A DNA stretch of 64,000 nucleotides from Aphelocoma coerulescens (Eukaryota > Chordata > Aves > Passeriformes > Corvidae). The position numbers and the translations under genes were made by a program. The stretch is from contig NC_091014.1 in the NCBI RefSeq assembly GCF_041296385.1, positions 8,345,578 through 8,409,577 of the forward strand, written 5' to 3'. Position 1 is the stretch's first letter. Every line of letters begins with the position of its first letter. This document shows, piece after piece, positions 37,611-50,975 of this stretch. Below the pieces are notes generated by a model that saw only the letters and a list, made by a program, of their open reading frames with translations, ran no database searches and had not been told where the DNA came from.

Positions 37611-38052
37611 TGTATTATCAAATGTATTTTGTACGATTTTGTTGACACTGGCTAGCATTCAATCTTTATTGGAATTGGCAGTTAATGTAATTGCATAAGC
37701 CCTATTTCCTTAGAAAAACAGCCTTCAAAAGATCAGAGCATGCTACGAGAACTCCTCTATCCTTGCATTGTACCAGGCTCTAACTTTTACACCTCCCCTG
37801 TTGTTACGTAAGCCAATAGCACAGCTTTATTCTCAGAATTTGTCAGTTACAGAACGTGATTCATCTAATATACTTTAGACATTACAATAGGATGAAATAA
37901 ATTGCACACTACTGTATCTGTTTTTCTCCATGGACAGTGACCAGGGACTGTAGAACTGGACAAAGGAATTTTCTGCATGGAGTGGACTCTTCAGACTCTC
38001 ATTTAGTCAGTGAGGCCAACATGGCCAAAAGTTGTTGGCATGCAACTCATTT

Positions 38053-38650
38053 CACAGAATCACAGAATCAGTCAGGCTAGAAGGGACCACAGTGGATCAT
38101 CTGGTCCAAACTCCCTGCTCAAGCAGGGTCATCCCAGAGCACATGGCACAGGATTGCATCCAGATGGTTCTTGACTATCTCCAGTGAGGGAGACTCCACA
38201 CCCTCTCTGGGAAACCTGTTCCAGTGCCTGGTCACTGCACAGGACAGAAGTTCTTCCTCACATTCAGGTGGAACTTCTTGTGCATCGGTTTCTGCCTGTT
38301 GCCTCTTGTCCTCCTGCAAGGCTGAACAGGCTCAACTCCCTCAGGCTGTCCTTGTAAGAGAGATGCTTCAGTCTATCATCTTTGTAGCCTCTGTTGTACC
38401 CTCTCCATGTCTCACTTGTACAGAGGAGCCCAGAATGGACACAGTATGTATATGTGGCCTTGCTAGGGGTGAGTAGAAGGGCAGGATCACCTCCCTGGAC
38501 CTGCTGGCAATGGTTTTCCTAATGCATCCCGGGATATCATTGGCCTTCTTGACTCCTGGGGCACATTGTTAGCTCATGGACAGCTTGTTGTGCACCAGAA
38601 CCCTGAGGTCCTTTCTATTTTAGGCTGATTCACACCCTACATTCTATTGA
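38053..38650 (-). mobile_element. CR1 LINE fragment, minus strand
   Basis: The plus-strand text begins with the antisense CR1 tail (cacagaatcacagaatcagt). The minus-strand frame at 38319-38119 contains [19 protein letters not shown], the CR1 C-terminal motif. Further text up to about 38650 follows older CR1 antisense sequence (ttgtgcaccagaaccctgag). Multiple stops; right end approximate. Confidence 0.85.
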
Positions 38651-41600
38651 CAGTATTGATGGAATCCACATATCATCACTCAGTTCACATGAGACATCAA
38701 CAACAAAGAAATCTAGATAAGATGGACTCTCCTACATTCTCTCAGATGTTCAGTATAGCAGAGGACTGGTCCCTCTGTCACATTATTTAGATGTTATCAT
38801 GCCCTGGTAGTATCAAACCTTGCGCCTTAGCATTAAATGCCCTCCTCTGTGAGTAGGAGCAATACCATATGAAATAGGGAGAACTCACATTTTGCAAATC
38901 CATCCTCTCTGTGGGCAGTGTTTCGGTTTCATTCTGGGATCATTGATTTGCTAGCTTTGAGCTGTTTCCTTCATCAAGCCCAGAGGATAAGCTTTTTTTG
39001 CACTGCATCTTTCTCTCTTCTATGGCTAATGCTAGTTTATTCTCCTTCTAATCTTATGTAACGCATTTACAGGCGGATACATCTGTGATATGCTCTTTGG
39101 CTGTTTTTTTGGAAAAAATATGAATAAACCAGAATAAACTGGAAGATTGTCAGTGTATTTTGCAGATTATCTGTGTTCCAACTCTACTCACAGGAAAATG
39201 CAAAGTCGATTAAAACCCACCAAGTGTAATAAATATGTTTTTTGATTCTGTCAGCATGGCTAAAGATAAAAGCTAACGGCAAATCCATAATACATTCATA
39301 CAGATCAAATGATCTATCAATCCATAAGCTTGCATTCATGACAGATAAATGCTCTTATTATCTTCATAGCATGCCCCAGTTAGTCCAGCATGAACTTGGT
39401 GAGTTAACTTGGCACTGCAGTCAGGGTGTTGGCATGCAGGAAGTTTGTTTGTTACAATAGCATTTTAAATGCTGAAAGTTCCATTTCTTCAGTCTGTGGA
39501 CGGTTCCTTTCATTGATTACTGCTCAGCTCAGCCCCTCAGCAGCTCTCAGGTGTATCCCACTCCTTGTTCCCAGTTGCGACCTCCTTGTGTTCCTCTTCC
39601 AAGCCTTCCCCCTCTTCGTGCCAGCAGCTTCTTTCTCCCTAGTTATTTGTACACTGAAACTCAAGCAGAAAACACCCTACATTTCCATTCACCTAGGGCT
39701 TGAGACAATCATATGATGGAAAATATTTGAAAAATTTAACAAGAGGTACCACAGACAGAGAAAACTTAAAATTTTCAAGATAAATTCAAGAATTTGTGTC
39801 CGTTACCAACATGACTCTTTTGTCTGGTCCACTGGTTCAGTGAGTCAGGGGTATTATAAACTTGAACTACGTGTTCTCTTGTATGAACAGACTGTTTTGA
39901 GCTAGGACTGTAATCACAAGGAATAAAACTGTCTAATGCAATGGCCAAATCAAGTACCAGTGAAAGAGGCTCCATTTGTGTCAATCATAGTTATCTTGTT
40001 GATGGATCTGTCCCATTGTTAATGTTAAAACCCTCTTTGTTCTCTTGTTCCAGCTATTCAGAATTATTTATTCATCCTGAATGAATATTTTGTGCTTAAA
40101 CTGAATCTTAGAAGCTTATTTAGAACCACTTAAGAACTTAAATTAAATATGAGTGTAATGTGGAGAGCCATAGAAATGAAAGATCCATAATTTTTCAAGT
40201 GTAAAATTAAATTCCTCCCTCCTTTCCTCTCTGATTTGATGCATCTAGTACAAAGTATATGGAATTTGAGTAGGTGTACTAAGAAATTCTGAGAGTTTTG
40301 ATAGATACCTGCATGTGAGAGATACACAACTATTGGAGGTCCACAGAAATATATCAATTGATCTATCTTTACTGATAGAAGTTGCAGATTTTCTCCATTT
40401 ACATTTAAAGAACAGTACTGACTTATGAATTTTTTCCTATTTTATCTATTGCATCTCAGGACCCACAGGGAAGAAATTAAAAACTCATCATCTGGCCAGC
40501 ATGGAGGCTCAGAGCTTTGATGGTTTCAGCTGCTAAGCCTGCTGTTTCACAGAACCCATTTTTGACTCCTAGATCTGCTTCCCAAATCAATGTGCTGTTG
40601 TTTGGTTGGAAGCAATACAGTTCCAGACAGGGTTAGCAGTTTATAAAATTTCCATCAGCCTAAGCATAGTGGTGAGCATATATGTGCATGCATGCATGTG
40701 GGCTTTGTTGCTGTTTTCAGCATTCAGGAAGCAATTACAGGAGAGCATTAGCTGTGCTTCAGTGCATACTGTGAGTCTAAAGTAATGGCATGATCTTCAC
40801 TCAGAGACCAAGAGTGTCCCAGATGGATCAGCAAGGCAACAGGGAAGTAAACCCACAAAACAACTAATTTTCTCTAGGTTACTTCTCTGTTTTGAACACC
40901 CAGCCCTTATGCTCAGAAATATTTTTTTTTTGTGGAGTTATGAACAGGTCTCTCCTTTTCAGCAGCTGAATGGGTAAAAAAGATTTTTTATTTCCCCACA
41001 GTTACAAATCCCTTTATTACAGGGTATGATGCCATCCCTGTATTTTAGCAATGAGAAGCTGTGGAGAAAACAAAGTATGGCCTGAATCAATGGCAGAAGA
41101 AGCAAAGACTGCTTCTTTCCCAGTGTCAGCATAAAACTCTCAGAGATGATGAATGTCTAAGAACAATGAAGAGAACATGAAGCTGTAGGCAATGGGGTAT
41201 TACCTTCAGTACAGCCTAGTCCATACGCAAGAAAAAAATGGCTCCTGTTAAAAGACTGATACAGCTGCAAAAAGTAAACACCATTTAGGTTACCAAAACA
41301 CTTTTTCAGGTCTTCATCATCCAAAGCCAATTTGTTTCCCCTCAAAAACATCCACTGAATTGCCATTTCTCTTTACCAGTGCTGCCTCACTTAAACTAGA
41401 CAACTATGGCCACAGTGCTAGTCCTTTACAAAGCTATTTGTCCATAAAGATAATTAATTTCAATGGGGAAATGCATAGCCAGCAGCAGAACCAAGAGAAA
41501 AGAGCTCTATGATAATAGGTCAGAACTACTTAAAGTGCCCTGAATACTCATTGTGTTGTTGATGAGAAGGAGCAAACCCTGGCATTTTCTATGAAGGTGT

Positions 41601-41844
41601 CCTTCAGCACTTTTTGACTGTATGACAATCATCTAATTTAAATACTGACTACCCCAAATCTCAGAAAAACTCATGTACATCACATATTTCCCACACTTGA
41701 CTCATTAAAGCACATGAGTTTTTTGTTTTTTTGGAGGTGGCTTTGGGCTCACAATATAATACACAAAATTCCCTTCCAACTGTTAGAAAGACTCCAGTCT
41801 ACAAAGTAAACCAGCACAATGAAATCTGTTTCTCGTCTCATCTG

Positions 41845-41935
41845 TCTTTGGCTCTTTGTACCTATAGAAAATAGAGATAATATTACTTTGTGACCTTGCA
41901 GCTGTGTCCTAAGGATTAATGCTTGCGTTACACGC
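41845..41935 (+). mobile_element. MIR-like SINE trace
   Basis: The text tacctatagaaaatagagat, aatattactt and ctaaggattaatgcttg follows the 3' half of MIR (the aaaatggggataataatacttacc ... gaggattaa region). Short and diverged. Confidence 0.4.
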
Positions 41936-44900
41936 TCCTGCAGTGAACGGCAGTCGGGTCAGTGAGTACACTCTGTTCTCCTTTGCATGGAGGTAAATCA
42001 GGTGTGCCTCTGATGGCAGTAGAAATTTGGCCCCATTGGATGAATCCCATGATCTCCAGGCTTTAGATAGATTCATTCAGCTGGCACCATGCCTCAGACC
42101 TAACTTGAGTGTTGTGACGTATCTTGCAAGGAAAGGTATTTTTGGGTTGTGAGAGAGTATATCGATAGGTAAAGCAGGAGCTAGTGGCGTGCTGGTAAAA
42201 CAGGAGATACTCTCTGGAGAATTATATCACCTGCTCCCTCTAAAAGAACTGGTAGAAGGACCATTCAGTAGGGCATGTGGGGTCATCTCTCTGCTGCTAG
42301 CACATAGAGAAAAAATCCTAAGTCAGCAGTTTTTCTGGGGCTCACTCTCCTTTCTGGGCACATGAAAGTTCCTTAGGAAAATCCCATGGGATTTTCAGAG
42401 AATCTGGGTTTGGCTGCTGCTCCAAAGTGCTATCTGGAGAGCCTTTCTAATGGTTGTGTGGAAGAGCAGGGAAGCCAGCTGAAATATGAGGGTGTCAATA
42501 ACGCCTATTGAGTCTGAATTCCCCTGGGCCAGGGCCCAGGTGTAGACAGACACTGTAGGCAGAGTGCTTGGCAGGCTGGCTCTGATTTCTGAAGCCAGGC
42601 TTCATCCTACAGCCATGAGCAGGGTGGTTCTGGGAACTCCTCACTGCACTGAAAATAGCAGCCCAGAGCTCATGCTGCAGCCCACGGTGTGCTGGGGGAT
42701 CTGGGCAACAAGGAAGCCCTCTCCCCAAGCGACCCTTAGTGTATCATGCCTTGACAAGCACCAGCTAAAACCTCAGCATATACCAGTCAGGCAAGCACTA
42801 GTTATTATTAGTATTAATTATTCATATATTTCCATTTTATTTAATAACTCAGTTACAACTATTCATATTACTGTCTCTTTACTCCAGCACTTACACAGAC
42901 TCAGAGGGCAGATGATAAATACATTTAATACTCCCTCAAATGCAAATGTTTTTGTTTGTTTTTCAATGTTTACTTGCTTGACTGGAGCATTTCACTTGAG
43001 CTTCATACCCCAGTTAGTTATAGCAGATTGCATGGTGGGACTCATGCCTGGGTAAAGGTAGTTTGCTTGCTTTACAACACCAAGATAAATACTGGTCTGA
43101 AGCACTGTCATGAGGTCAATCAGGTCTAAGATTTTAAATGCCAAAAGACTTACAATTCCATCCTGACAGCCCCTCTGCTCCTTCTCATCTTTTCCCCAGC
43201 AATAAGAGTCATTTAAAGCTTTAAAATATGGGAAGCAGAAAAGGAGTCATTAATTTTACTTACACAACAGCATTCACACTTGTAAGGCTTTGACAGCCTC
43301 CTTAAACCCAAAGGAATTCAGATAGCCAAGGCAAGGAATGCGTACCAATACTTGAATTGGAAGGACATAGTTTTCAGGGCTGAACACATATTTTTGTCCT
43401 GTGGGAAGCTGACAGTGATGAGAGTATGTAGGATGCTTTACTACCGCATTCACCTGATGCTACTTAGTGTCCCCCCTCATCTTGTTCAGCATATTCCCTT
43501 TGTGTTTCTTAAATCAATAGAACTGCAGCGAGCCAACAGATAATTTCAGTATTTTGTAGGATGCTCTGCCCTTACCACCATGCTTAATACCTATTGTTTT
43601 TGGTAAGGCAAATAAACTCCTTAAATGTTATATTTGCTACTTAGAAGGAAGTTGACTGTGTGTTTTGGGGGATAAGAAATTCAATTGCAGAAAGCTAAAC
43701 ATATATGCGTGGAGCTGAATGCTTTTGGAAACAAATTCTGTGGGCTTTCATATTTGTATCACTGTCATGATTTTGGATGGAAAATGGAAAACTTGTGATG
43801 AATGCATAATAAGCCATTGCATTTCCATCTGAGACAGAAGGAACGTGCTTACTTCTTCAGAAGGGAAGACAGATGAAGGCAGGCAAGCTGCAGAATAAAA
43901 CAAGAATTAAGTGATGGCCTCTGGATGATCATTGTTCTGCTATCTGTTCATTATCTGTCTGGGTGTAGGTAGCAAACACCACATGAATTTAAATAAAACC
44001 CATTACTCACACTCACTTACAGACGTGATGATAGGAGTTGCTTGACAGGTCTTACACAGGAAACTCGGATGTAATTGAGCCCGTTGCTCTGTTGATTCTC
44101 CTCCAGCAAAATTCTCTACCTGTGCAGGAATATTTTAAGACCTCACTAAATTTGACGGATTGTTAGGGTTTTTAGCTTATTTGTGTTTTGTATCATTATT
44201 GGGTGCCTACAATAACAGATGGTGAAATCTCCCGAGTAAGCCAAATGCCAGTGATTTTCCTTACAGGATGTCATGCAAAAACACTAACAGCTTGGTTCCT
44301 ATTAGTACTAGAAACCGATGGGCCAGCTCCAGCACCTTTTAAAGTTCCTGGGTGTCTTTGGATCAGCTTCTTGACACAGCTGAATGAGGCAGGCAATCTG
44401 CTTTAAAGACTCCTTTAATACTCCCAGAGTTTCTGCTGAACATCCTATCAAAAAGGCTAAAAATCTCTCTTAAAGAGCACTTTCTTTTTAGAATACACAG
44501 GTTCCTTTAGAGACAAGTAAAGTCAGGGAAGTTTGCAGAAGAATTTAAAACACCCATTTGTTTTTTACTTCTTGAATCAGGGACTTCTCACTTCTGAGAT
44601 GGCCACTGCTGGTGGTTTGTGTTTGCTGGAGCACTTATAAGATTGCACTTGGCATAGGTGACAACCAGCTTGGCCAGGCTTGTCTTTCCTTGGTCTTTTC
44701 CCTGTGTCTCTTGCTGTGCCATATTGAAGGAATATTGCTTAATGGGTATAATGGGATATTTACATCTATTTCATGCTCCTAGAGCTGTCCTAATTGACTC
44801 TTTTCTCTCATCATGATTAACTTATCATCTGCTGATCATGAAATCTCAATAGAATTCATAGTTCTCTGTCAAGTGTGACTGTAGGGACATTTCTCCCTCC

Positions 44901-47059
44901 CTGTAAGTCTCATACTCCCCACTGGTGATATGAAAAATGTTGGAGTCCTTTCACCATTTTCATGGGCTTTGAGAGTAAGTTTGGACGTATTTATGAAGTC
45001 CATAAATTTAGATTGTCTTCTATTGATATCTAACTGCATTTCTTGTTGAAATTCTTATTTTCAAGTACACGTATCTAATTATGATCACTTTTTAAATTAG
45101 ATTTCCTTTTGAATGAACTGTTGATGGTCCCTTAAAAAAGAGGGGTTTGCTTTGTTGGATCTCTGATCTGAACAGGTTCCAAACTGGGGACAAGGTTTGA
45201 GTCTTTTCATTGCATTTAAAGAGAAAGGGGGAGAAATTCTTCTGCTTTCCTTCCTGGTTCCTCTGAGGATGTAACTGAATTTCTGACAAATACTGTATTT
45301 TAAGAAATGTGTAAGTATAAGCAGGGGTCCTAAAGAGGTGAAATGCTCACTGCAATAGGCTTCATACACACACCAAGAGAGAGTCCTTCCCTCTTTATAT
45401 CTGGGACTGTCTGTGTTGGACAAGAGTCAATAGCTGGTAATGGACACTGAGTGACATGGTAGCAATAGTGACAAGATGTCTGTCAACTTCATACAACCCT
45501 AGTTATGTACAGATGTTTGTTGGCTTGGGCTTTCATTACTCTAGGCCCCCTTGTTTTTCAGAGAGGTAAGCCCTGAACTTATCCACTTTGGCATTTTCCG
45601 TGAGGGAGGAGAGAGGTAGCAGAGAGAGAGGAAAGAAGGTGATTCTTATGAAATGTCTTCAAGGATAATTCATTTCTTTTGACTGATGTCTATGGAGTTT
45701 TCATATTTATTCGGAAGGAAATCATGCTCAGCAATTGTCATTACCTCCCAGAGAAGTGTTGCATTTGTTTGAAGGTATATTTGACACGTATTGTGTCAAA
45801 GCTCATGTCTCTCAGACATGACATGTGACAGCTGAAATTATTTGATATGCTCCAGTTAAAGGAATTGAGAATCAAATTCCCAGGGGCTGTGGACAGTTTG
45901 TGTACATAAAGCTCTCTTTTAGTATAAAGGAGATTTTTCAAAAGCATTCAAAATCAGTTTTTCCTGCTCTCATAGAGTTAATTCTGGATTCTTTTGATCA
46001 ACAAGGTAGTTCTTCACTACATCTGAGCCTTTCAGTTTGGCTGAAATGATCTTAGCAAATAGTCATGGACCACTCTGGTCTGGATACCATCTGACAGATG
46101 GCCTTTACAGAGAAAACCTCTGGAGCTCCAGAACTGGAAGGTCCCATCCCACAGATCTGGTGTGAATACTGCTGGGGTTAAGACAGTCTCAAACCTCTTC
46201 CCAGGAGCTGTCTTGGGAGAGTTATACTGGTCAAAACTCCATGGCTGGAGACTATTTTAGCCTTTAAATGATACGGTCATGTTCTCATGTCTGTCACTGT
46301 TTAGGAGCTGTAGTTGCAATCTTTGAGCTCCTCTGCCATCAGTACAGATGTTCAGAACTGTGCACAGTCCTTCACATGAGAAGCTGCACCCATGCATAGC
46401 TATGTCTGGTCTCATAAAGTAAACCTCTGTGGGACCGTTCTGAGGCAATGAGATCATTAGGCCCACAGTGGTGGGCACTCATCCAGCTGGCCTCTGCCAG
46501 CCTCTGAGAAAGGGGCCCACATTGTAAATGTATCTGGTAAATGATCCCCACTATGTGCTAAGTCTCCACACGTCTATGAATTATTCAGAACAATGTCACA
46601 TCCCAAAAGAACTCCAGGGACCATTCAAGCAATTTCTCAGTATGGGCAATCAGGATTATATTGTCAATGTCTTTTCACTGGCACTGTTTAGCTCATTAGT
46701 AATACAAAAAGACAGTCCTTACCACTTCTGCTAGAGAAGTCTTGCCTGATGCATCCTAGCACTCAATTTGCTTTGCTAATAGCTGCGTCAAGATTGTCCC
46801 TGGGCACCATCTCCCGGTTGGGAAAACTCATGAGCCTTTTCCTATGAGGTCTCAAGTATAAGCTTCCAGGTGCTAACTGAAACTCCTCATACTTTCCTAA
46901 AGTTGAAAGCTCTCCAGTCAGTGAATACAACTTCCAGAGTACAGACAGAAAGGGTATTTTCTGCAGGTATAAGGTGGTGTTGGTGCCATTGCACAGGATG
47001 CCATTTGAAGCTTGTACACAATCCATGTATTATTGTGAAAATAATAATTGAAGTAGGTA

Positions 47060-47485
47060 GAGGTATAAAGAAGGACTACTACAAAAGACAGTGGACTGAT
47101 GAGACTGTTTTAAGGGGAAACAATGTGGCTTCACGTGTTTAGCTTAGTGAAAGGAAAGCTGAAGTTTTTGACAGCTATGCACAGACACCTCAGGGGTCTG
47201 AGTACTCAGAAGGGAGGGGATTAAAAGACATTGCTGGAATTAGAACAAATGACTGTAACCTGGTCCTGAATAAACAGACATTGGAAATTATAAAGAAGTT
47301 TCTAAACAGCAGAGGAATGAAGTTTTGGAAAAGCTTTCTGACTGCAGGAATAACAGTCAAAAAAGCAAAATTTAAGAGGTAGCTGAAGAATTCCAAAGAA
47401 GGGATTATATGACCTGATGGTTCATGACAGCAAGAACTGAACTCAGTGACCAAAGTCATCCCTTCAGGTCCTATCTCTGATGATC
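47060..47485 (+). mobile_element. Ancient L3/CR1-like LINE 3' region, plus strand
   Basis: The block near 47310-47350 (gaagttttggaaaagctttc) and the end (gaactcagtgaccaaagtca, cttcaggtcctatctctgat) follow the 3' UTR pattern of old tetrapod L3-type CR1 elements, in which a shrinking-letter match to known copies is still visible. No coding motif survives. The left end is a guess. Confidence 0.45.
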
Positions 47486-48104
47486 TGAAAAGTGTTTAAG
47501 AAGATCATGTCCCATTGATCGGCAATGACAGAGAAGGTGGAGACTGAGTCTCAATCTCTCCATATTTAAATGCAGCCTGATACCCTTGAGCAACAGTCCT
47601 GCCATTCCGTATAATAGCAAAAGAGCCCAGGAATAGCTACTGTGGAGACAGTAATTTGATTTACCCCAGTTATGAAAGAATGGACTCAAAGAGTTATTTT
47701 TCCTAAACTCTAGTATCTTTTTTCCTGGATATGCTATAATCTTGAGAAATAAATTGGCAGATATCTAGATACAAATTTTAAATCCATGAGACCTTAAATG
47801 CAAGAGCTTTTGTATCCAAATGGCTGCTTCATGCCCTAAATTCTCTGAGTTGTGCTTAATTCTTGCAGCACATAAGGCATGTAAAAACCACCCACTCACT
47901 ACTTCAGAGCCATTTTTCTTCATCTAAATGAAATTTCTTTAGTTCCATTCATCTTTACAGCTCATTCAACAGGTCCCTCTGCAGCAGTGAAGGGGAGCAT
48001 GTTTCAATGTGCTAATCCAGCTCAGAGATGGATTAATTGACTCACATGCCCCTCTGATCACTAGCCAGATGTCTCTCCCCAGCTGGCAAGCCTTACTAAT
48101 TTTC

Positions 48105-48120
48105 TTGTTGTTGTTGTTGT
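48105..48120 (+). repeat. Short (GTT)n repeat
   Basis: Five tandem units of TTG/GTT before aattctgg. Minor microsatellite. Confidence 0.85.
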
Positions 48121-48482
48121 TAATTCTGGGTTTCCAGCCAGCGGGGGCTCAATCAAGGGCAACATGCCCTCTGCCAACATTTTGTATTCTTTGGTCTGCT
48201 TTCCCTTGGGCAAAGACATTCAGCTATGAACCTCCTTCCCTGGCTCTTTGTCATCTGGCCTGTGGCCCCTGGAGAGAGCTCTCCTGGTGCAGTTGCACTT
48301 GTGTATCTGGCACCTTGGGCCACCACGGGGCTGTGCTGTGAATATTCAGGGTGGGTGAAGGAGGCCTGTGGGGCCCAGAGGGCCAATTCCAAGAAGTGAT
48401 ATAAAATTTCAGGTCTGTGCACTGAATTTTTGGGGGAAAAAAAGGACTAATAACAGGAGTAAGAAATATTTCCTTCATCAGG

Positions 48483-48505
48483 CTTTTCACCTTTCAGGTG
48501 AAAAG
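48483..48505. repeat. Perfect inverted repeat, 10-bp arms with 3-nt loop
   Basis: cttttcacct, loop ttc, aggtgaaaag. Symmetry stops at the outer bases. Confidence 0.92.
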
Positions 48506-48619
48506 AAATTTCTATGAAATGACATGAGGGAAAACTCAAGAATGCTTAAGAGGACTGTGCATGGCTAGACCAGTTGGGGCACTAAATTGGGAAGCAATGT
48601 AACATAAAGGGTGGTTTGA

Positions 48620-48720
48620 AGATGTATGTGTGCTCCAGGCTCTACTCCTTACTCTGTCATTGCCCTGGTGTCTTGGGCAAGACACTTCACTACTCTGGTA
48701 TTTTCTAATGCCTAGGAGAG
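48620..48720 (+). mobile_element. MIR-like SINE core
   Basis: The segment cttgggcaagacacttcact with the preceding ctctactccttactctgtca matches the MIR core (tgaccttgggcaagtcacttaacctctctg) well by eye. The rest of the element is lost. Confidence 0.5.
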
Positions 48721-48766
48721 TTTGGAGTATTTTTAAGATACAAAATTAAGATAATTTTGGGATATT

Positions 48767-48810
48767 ATTGCTAATGAGCAAGACATTAGCATTGCTAATG
48801 AGCAAGACAT
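48767..48810 (+). repeat. Tandem duplication with 24-bp period
   Basis: Two exact 20-bp copies starting attgctaatgag at 48767-48786 and 48791-48810, separated by tagc. The perfect identity suggests a fairly recent local duplication. Confidence 0.93.
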
Positions 48811-49322
48811 AAAAATTAAATATAATATGCATCACTGAACATACAGCCATGTATTTTCAGCATGAAGGCTTCTGCCATGACTTGCAGTGATTTGGCTAAA
48901 ACCACGACGTTGCCAAATGGAAAGGTGTCAGTCTTGGCCAGACTGTAGAATGCTGTTTGCTCTTATCCCATTGCTTGTCTTGGGTCATCACCGTTATCAC
49001 ATTGAGTAGAAACTTAATGTACAAGAATTCAGCTGGATGGTGCAACTTTTATTCACCTCAGCAGTGGCTTCCTCACACACAGGTTATTGGCAGTGGTCAC
49101 TGAGGGAAGGCAGCTGAGAGCACAGGCAGCAGTAGGAATATTTGAAGATTTGTACTGTTTTAGCACCAAGGCCCAGAAGTTCAGCTATGCATACAGCTGG
49201 AGCATTCCCTGAAGATGGAACACTGGTTTTCTAATTTCTCACTAATGGAGGTTATTAATCCCAAGATGTTAAAAAAAAGGAACTGCTGGATTATATTAAT
49301 ATTCTTTTCTTTCCTTTTTTCA

Positions 49323-49440
49323 TTTTTCTTTTTTTCTCTTTCTTCCCCTTTTTTTTTCTTTCCCCTTCCCCTTCCCCTTCCCCTTCCCCTTCCCCTTCCC
49401 CTTCCCCTTCCCCTTCCCCTTCCCCTTCCCCTTCCCCTTC
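49323..49440 (+). repeat. 118-nt pure pyrimidine tract ending in a (CCCCTT)13 microsatellite
   Basis: From 49323 to 49440 there is no purine on the plus strand. The last 79 bases (49362-49440) are 13 exact copies of CCCCTT plus one C. The minus strand, which is the GRM3 sense strand, therefore carries AAGGGG repeats, with 13 G4 runs spaced by AA. This is a strong G-quadruplex pattern and a mirror-type homopurine tract that could also form triplex DNA. Copy number is likely to vary between individuals. Confidence 0.95.
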
Positions 49441-50859
49441 GTTATAATGACCTGACAGAATTAGTTCACCAGAATGGAAAAGAAAAGCAAACACTTCTCC
49501 TGTTTCTTTCCATTAGAAAAGAAGTTGCAAAATATTGTTTCATGACAAGGTCAAGAGGAGCACAGCTTGAGAAGAGAGAAGTAAGAAGTTCATCTACGGT
49601 GTGAACATTAAGAACTCAGCTGCATTTCTATGGACCCAACACTTACTACTCCAACTAAACATGTGGACAAGGTCATTTCTTCAGCATTTGAGCAGTTGCT
49701 TACAATTCTTAGGGATGTAAATAAGAAGAAAATCTCACTCTTCTAATTCAGCATATTTGGTCATTTTTAGCTAAGGTACATGCTTTGTATAAATCTTTTT
49801 CCAAAACCACAAATTTCTTCCCACATCAGGCACAGCCCCAGGGAAGTTGTTTTACAGGGAAATAAAGGCTTCGACCTTTGATCACTGTAACCTGGCTTCT
49901 CACAATCCTGAAAACAAGTTTCTAAAAAATTGAAATGTGAACAACACACACCATCAATATCACTTACTGCGTTGTTAGGTGGTAAATTTTCCCCACAGGG
50001 GGTGAGCAATTCACTTGATGTATTTGGCAAAGGGTTTGATTCTCCTCCCCACTGGCAGCGATGTGGTGCTGACAATCTCTCTGTTCTTTGATGGGGCTCA
50101 GAGCAAAGTAAGGGAGAGCGGAGTGAGACTCAAAGCTCTGTGAGTGCAGAGAAAGGCGGGCTCTGTCAAGAGAGGGTTTATGCAGTCTGAACAGCGAGCT
50201 GCAATCTTTGAAGAAAAGACTTCAAAGAGAAAAGGAGAAAAGAAACAATGTCTAATCTTCATACAAATGTGCTCAGGGGTCTCTGAAATTCAGAAACTTC
50301 TAAAATCTAAAAATTAATTATAACTTGCCAGAAGGAAGCTTTATTCACAGGTAACGGTTGCAGCAATCGGAGTCCTCTATGTATAAAACTCATGGAATTG
50401 AACTGACTAAAGCTCAGTAAACCACCCTCCTTCCCTTTGGTGTACTTGCACACTTTCCAAGTGTTTGATGTTATCCTTCACATTGCTTACGTGGAACACA
50501 TGACAGCAGCTCCTAAAATTTTGTCTTTGAAAGGAGATGTACTTGGAAATATTTTGGTACAAGAACTGTGACTCACAGGTTCACATTAAAACATGCAACA
50601 AAGCGATGCAGCTCCTCGGCTCCTGTAGAGCAATGCAGCCCTCTTGGCTTGTGTTTACTGCAGCAAAAGACAAGACTCTAAATAATTCTTCAGCTACACA
50701 GCTGCATAAATAACAAGGAGTGCTGGGGGTAACCAAAAGCAAAGCACTCCTGTTCCGATTCCTCTTAGCAGAATGGTGTGTTTAAAACGGCCCTCAGGAC
50801 AGGTATCCAGAATATCTCAGCACCTCACAGACTCTCTTGTATTTGTTCTCATAATGCCC

Positions 50860-50975
50860 TTTTGTGCAAGCACTTCTCATATTCATTTTACACTTGAAGT
50901 CTGAAAGCTAAGGAGGTGGTAAGACCCATGGTTGCCGGGCAAGTTAGTGATAAAATCAAGAATTAAACATTTAAG
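50860..50975 (+). mobile_element. MIR-like SINE trace
   Basis: The order cattttacacttgaagtctg, gctaaggaggtggtaagacc and gggcaagttagtgataaaat ... aagaattaaac follows the MIR pattern (cattttacagatggggaaac ... gcaagttagtgacagagc ... gaattgaac). Confidence 0.45.

Noticed and set aside
46730..46860. Possible antisense fragment of an old CR1
   Set aside because: A few phrases resemble old CR1 antisense text (ctcaatttgctttgctaata), but order and length do not support a call.
49215..49604. A 129-codon open frame with an (LP)n run
   Set aside because: It is only the translation of the CCCCTT microsatellite plus the T-rich tract.
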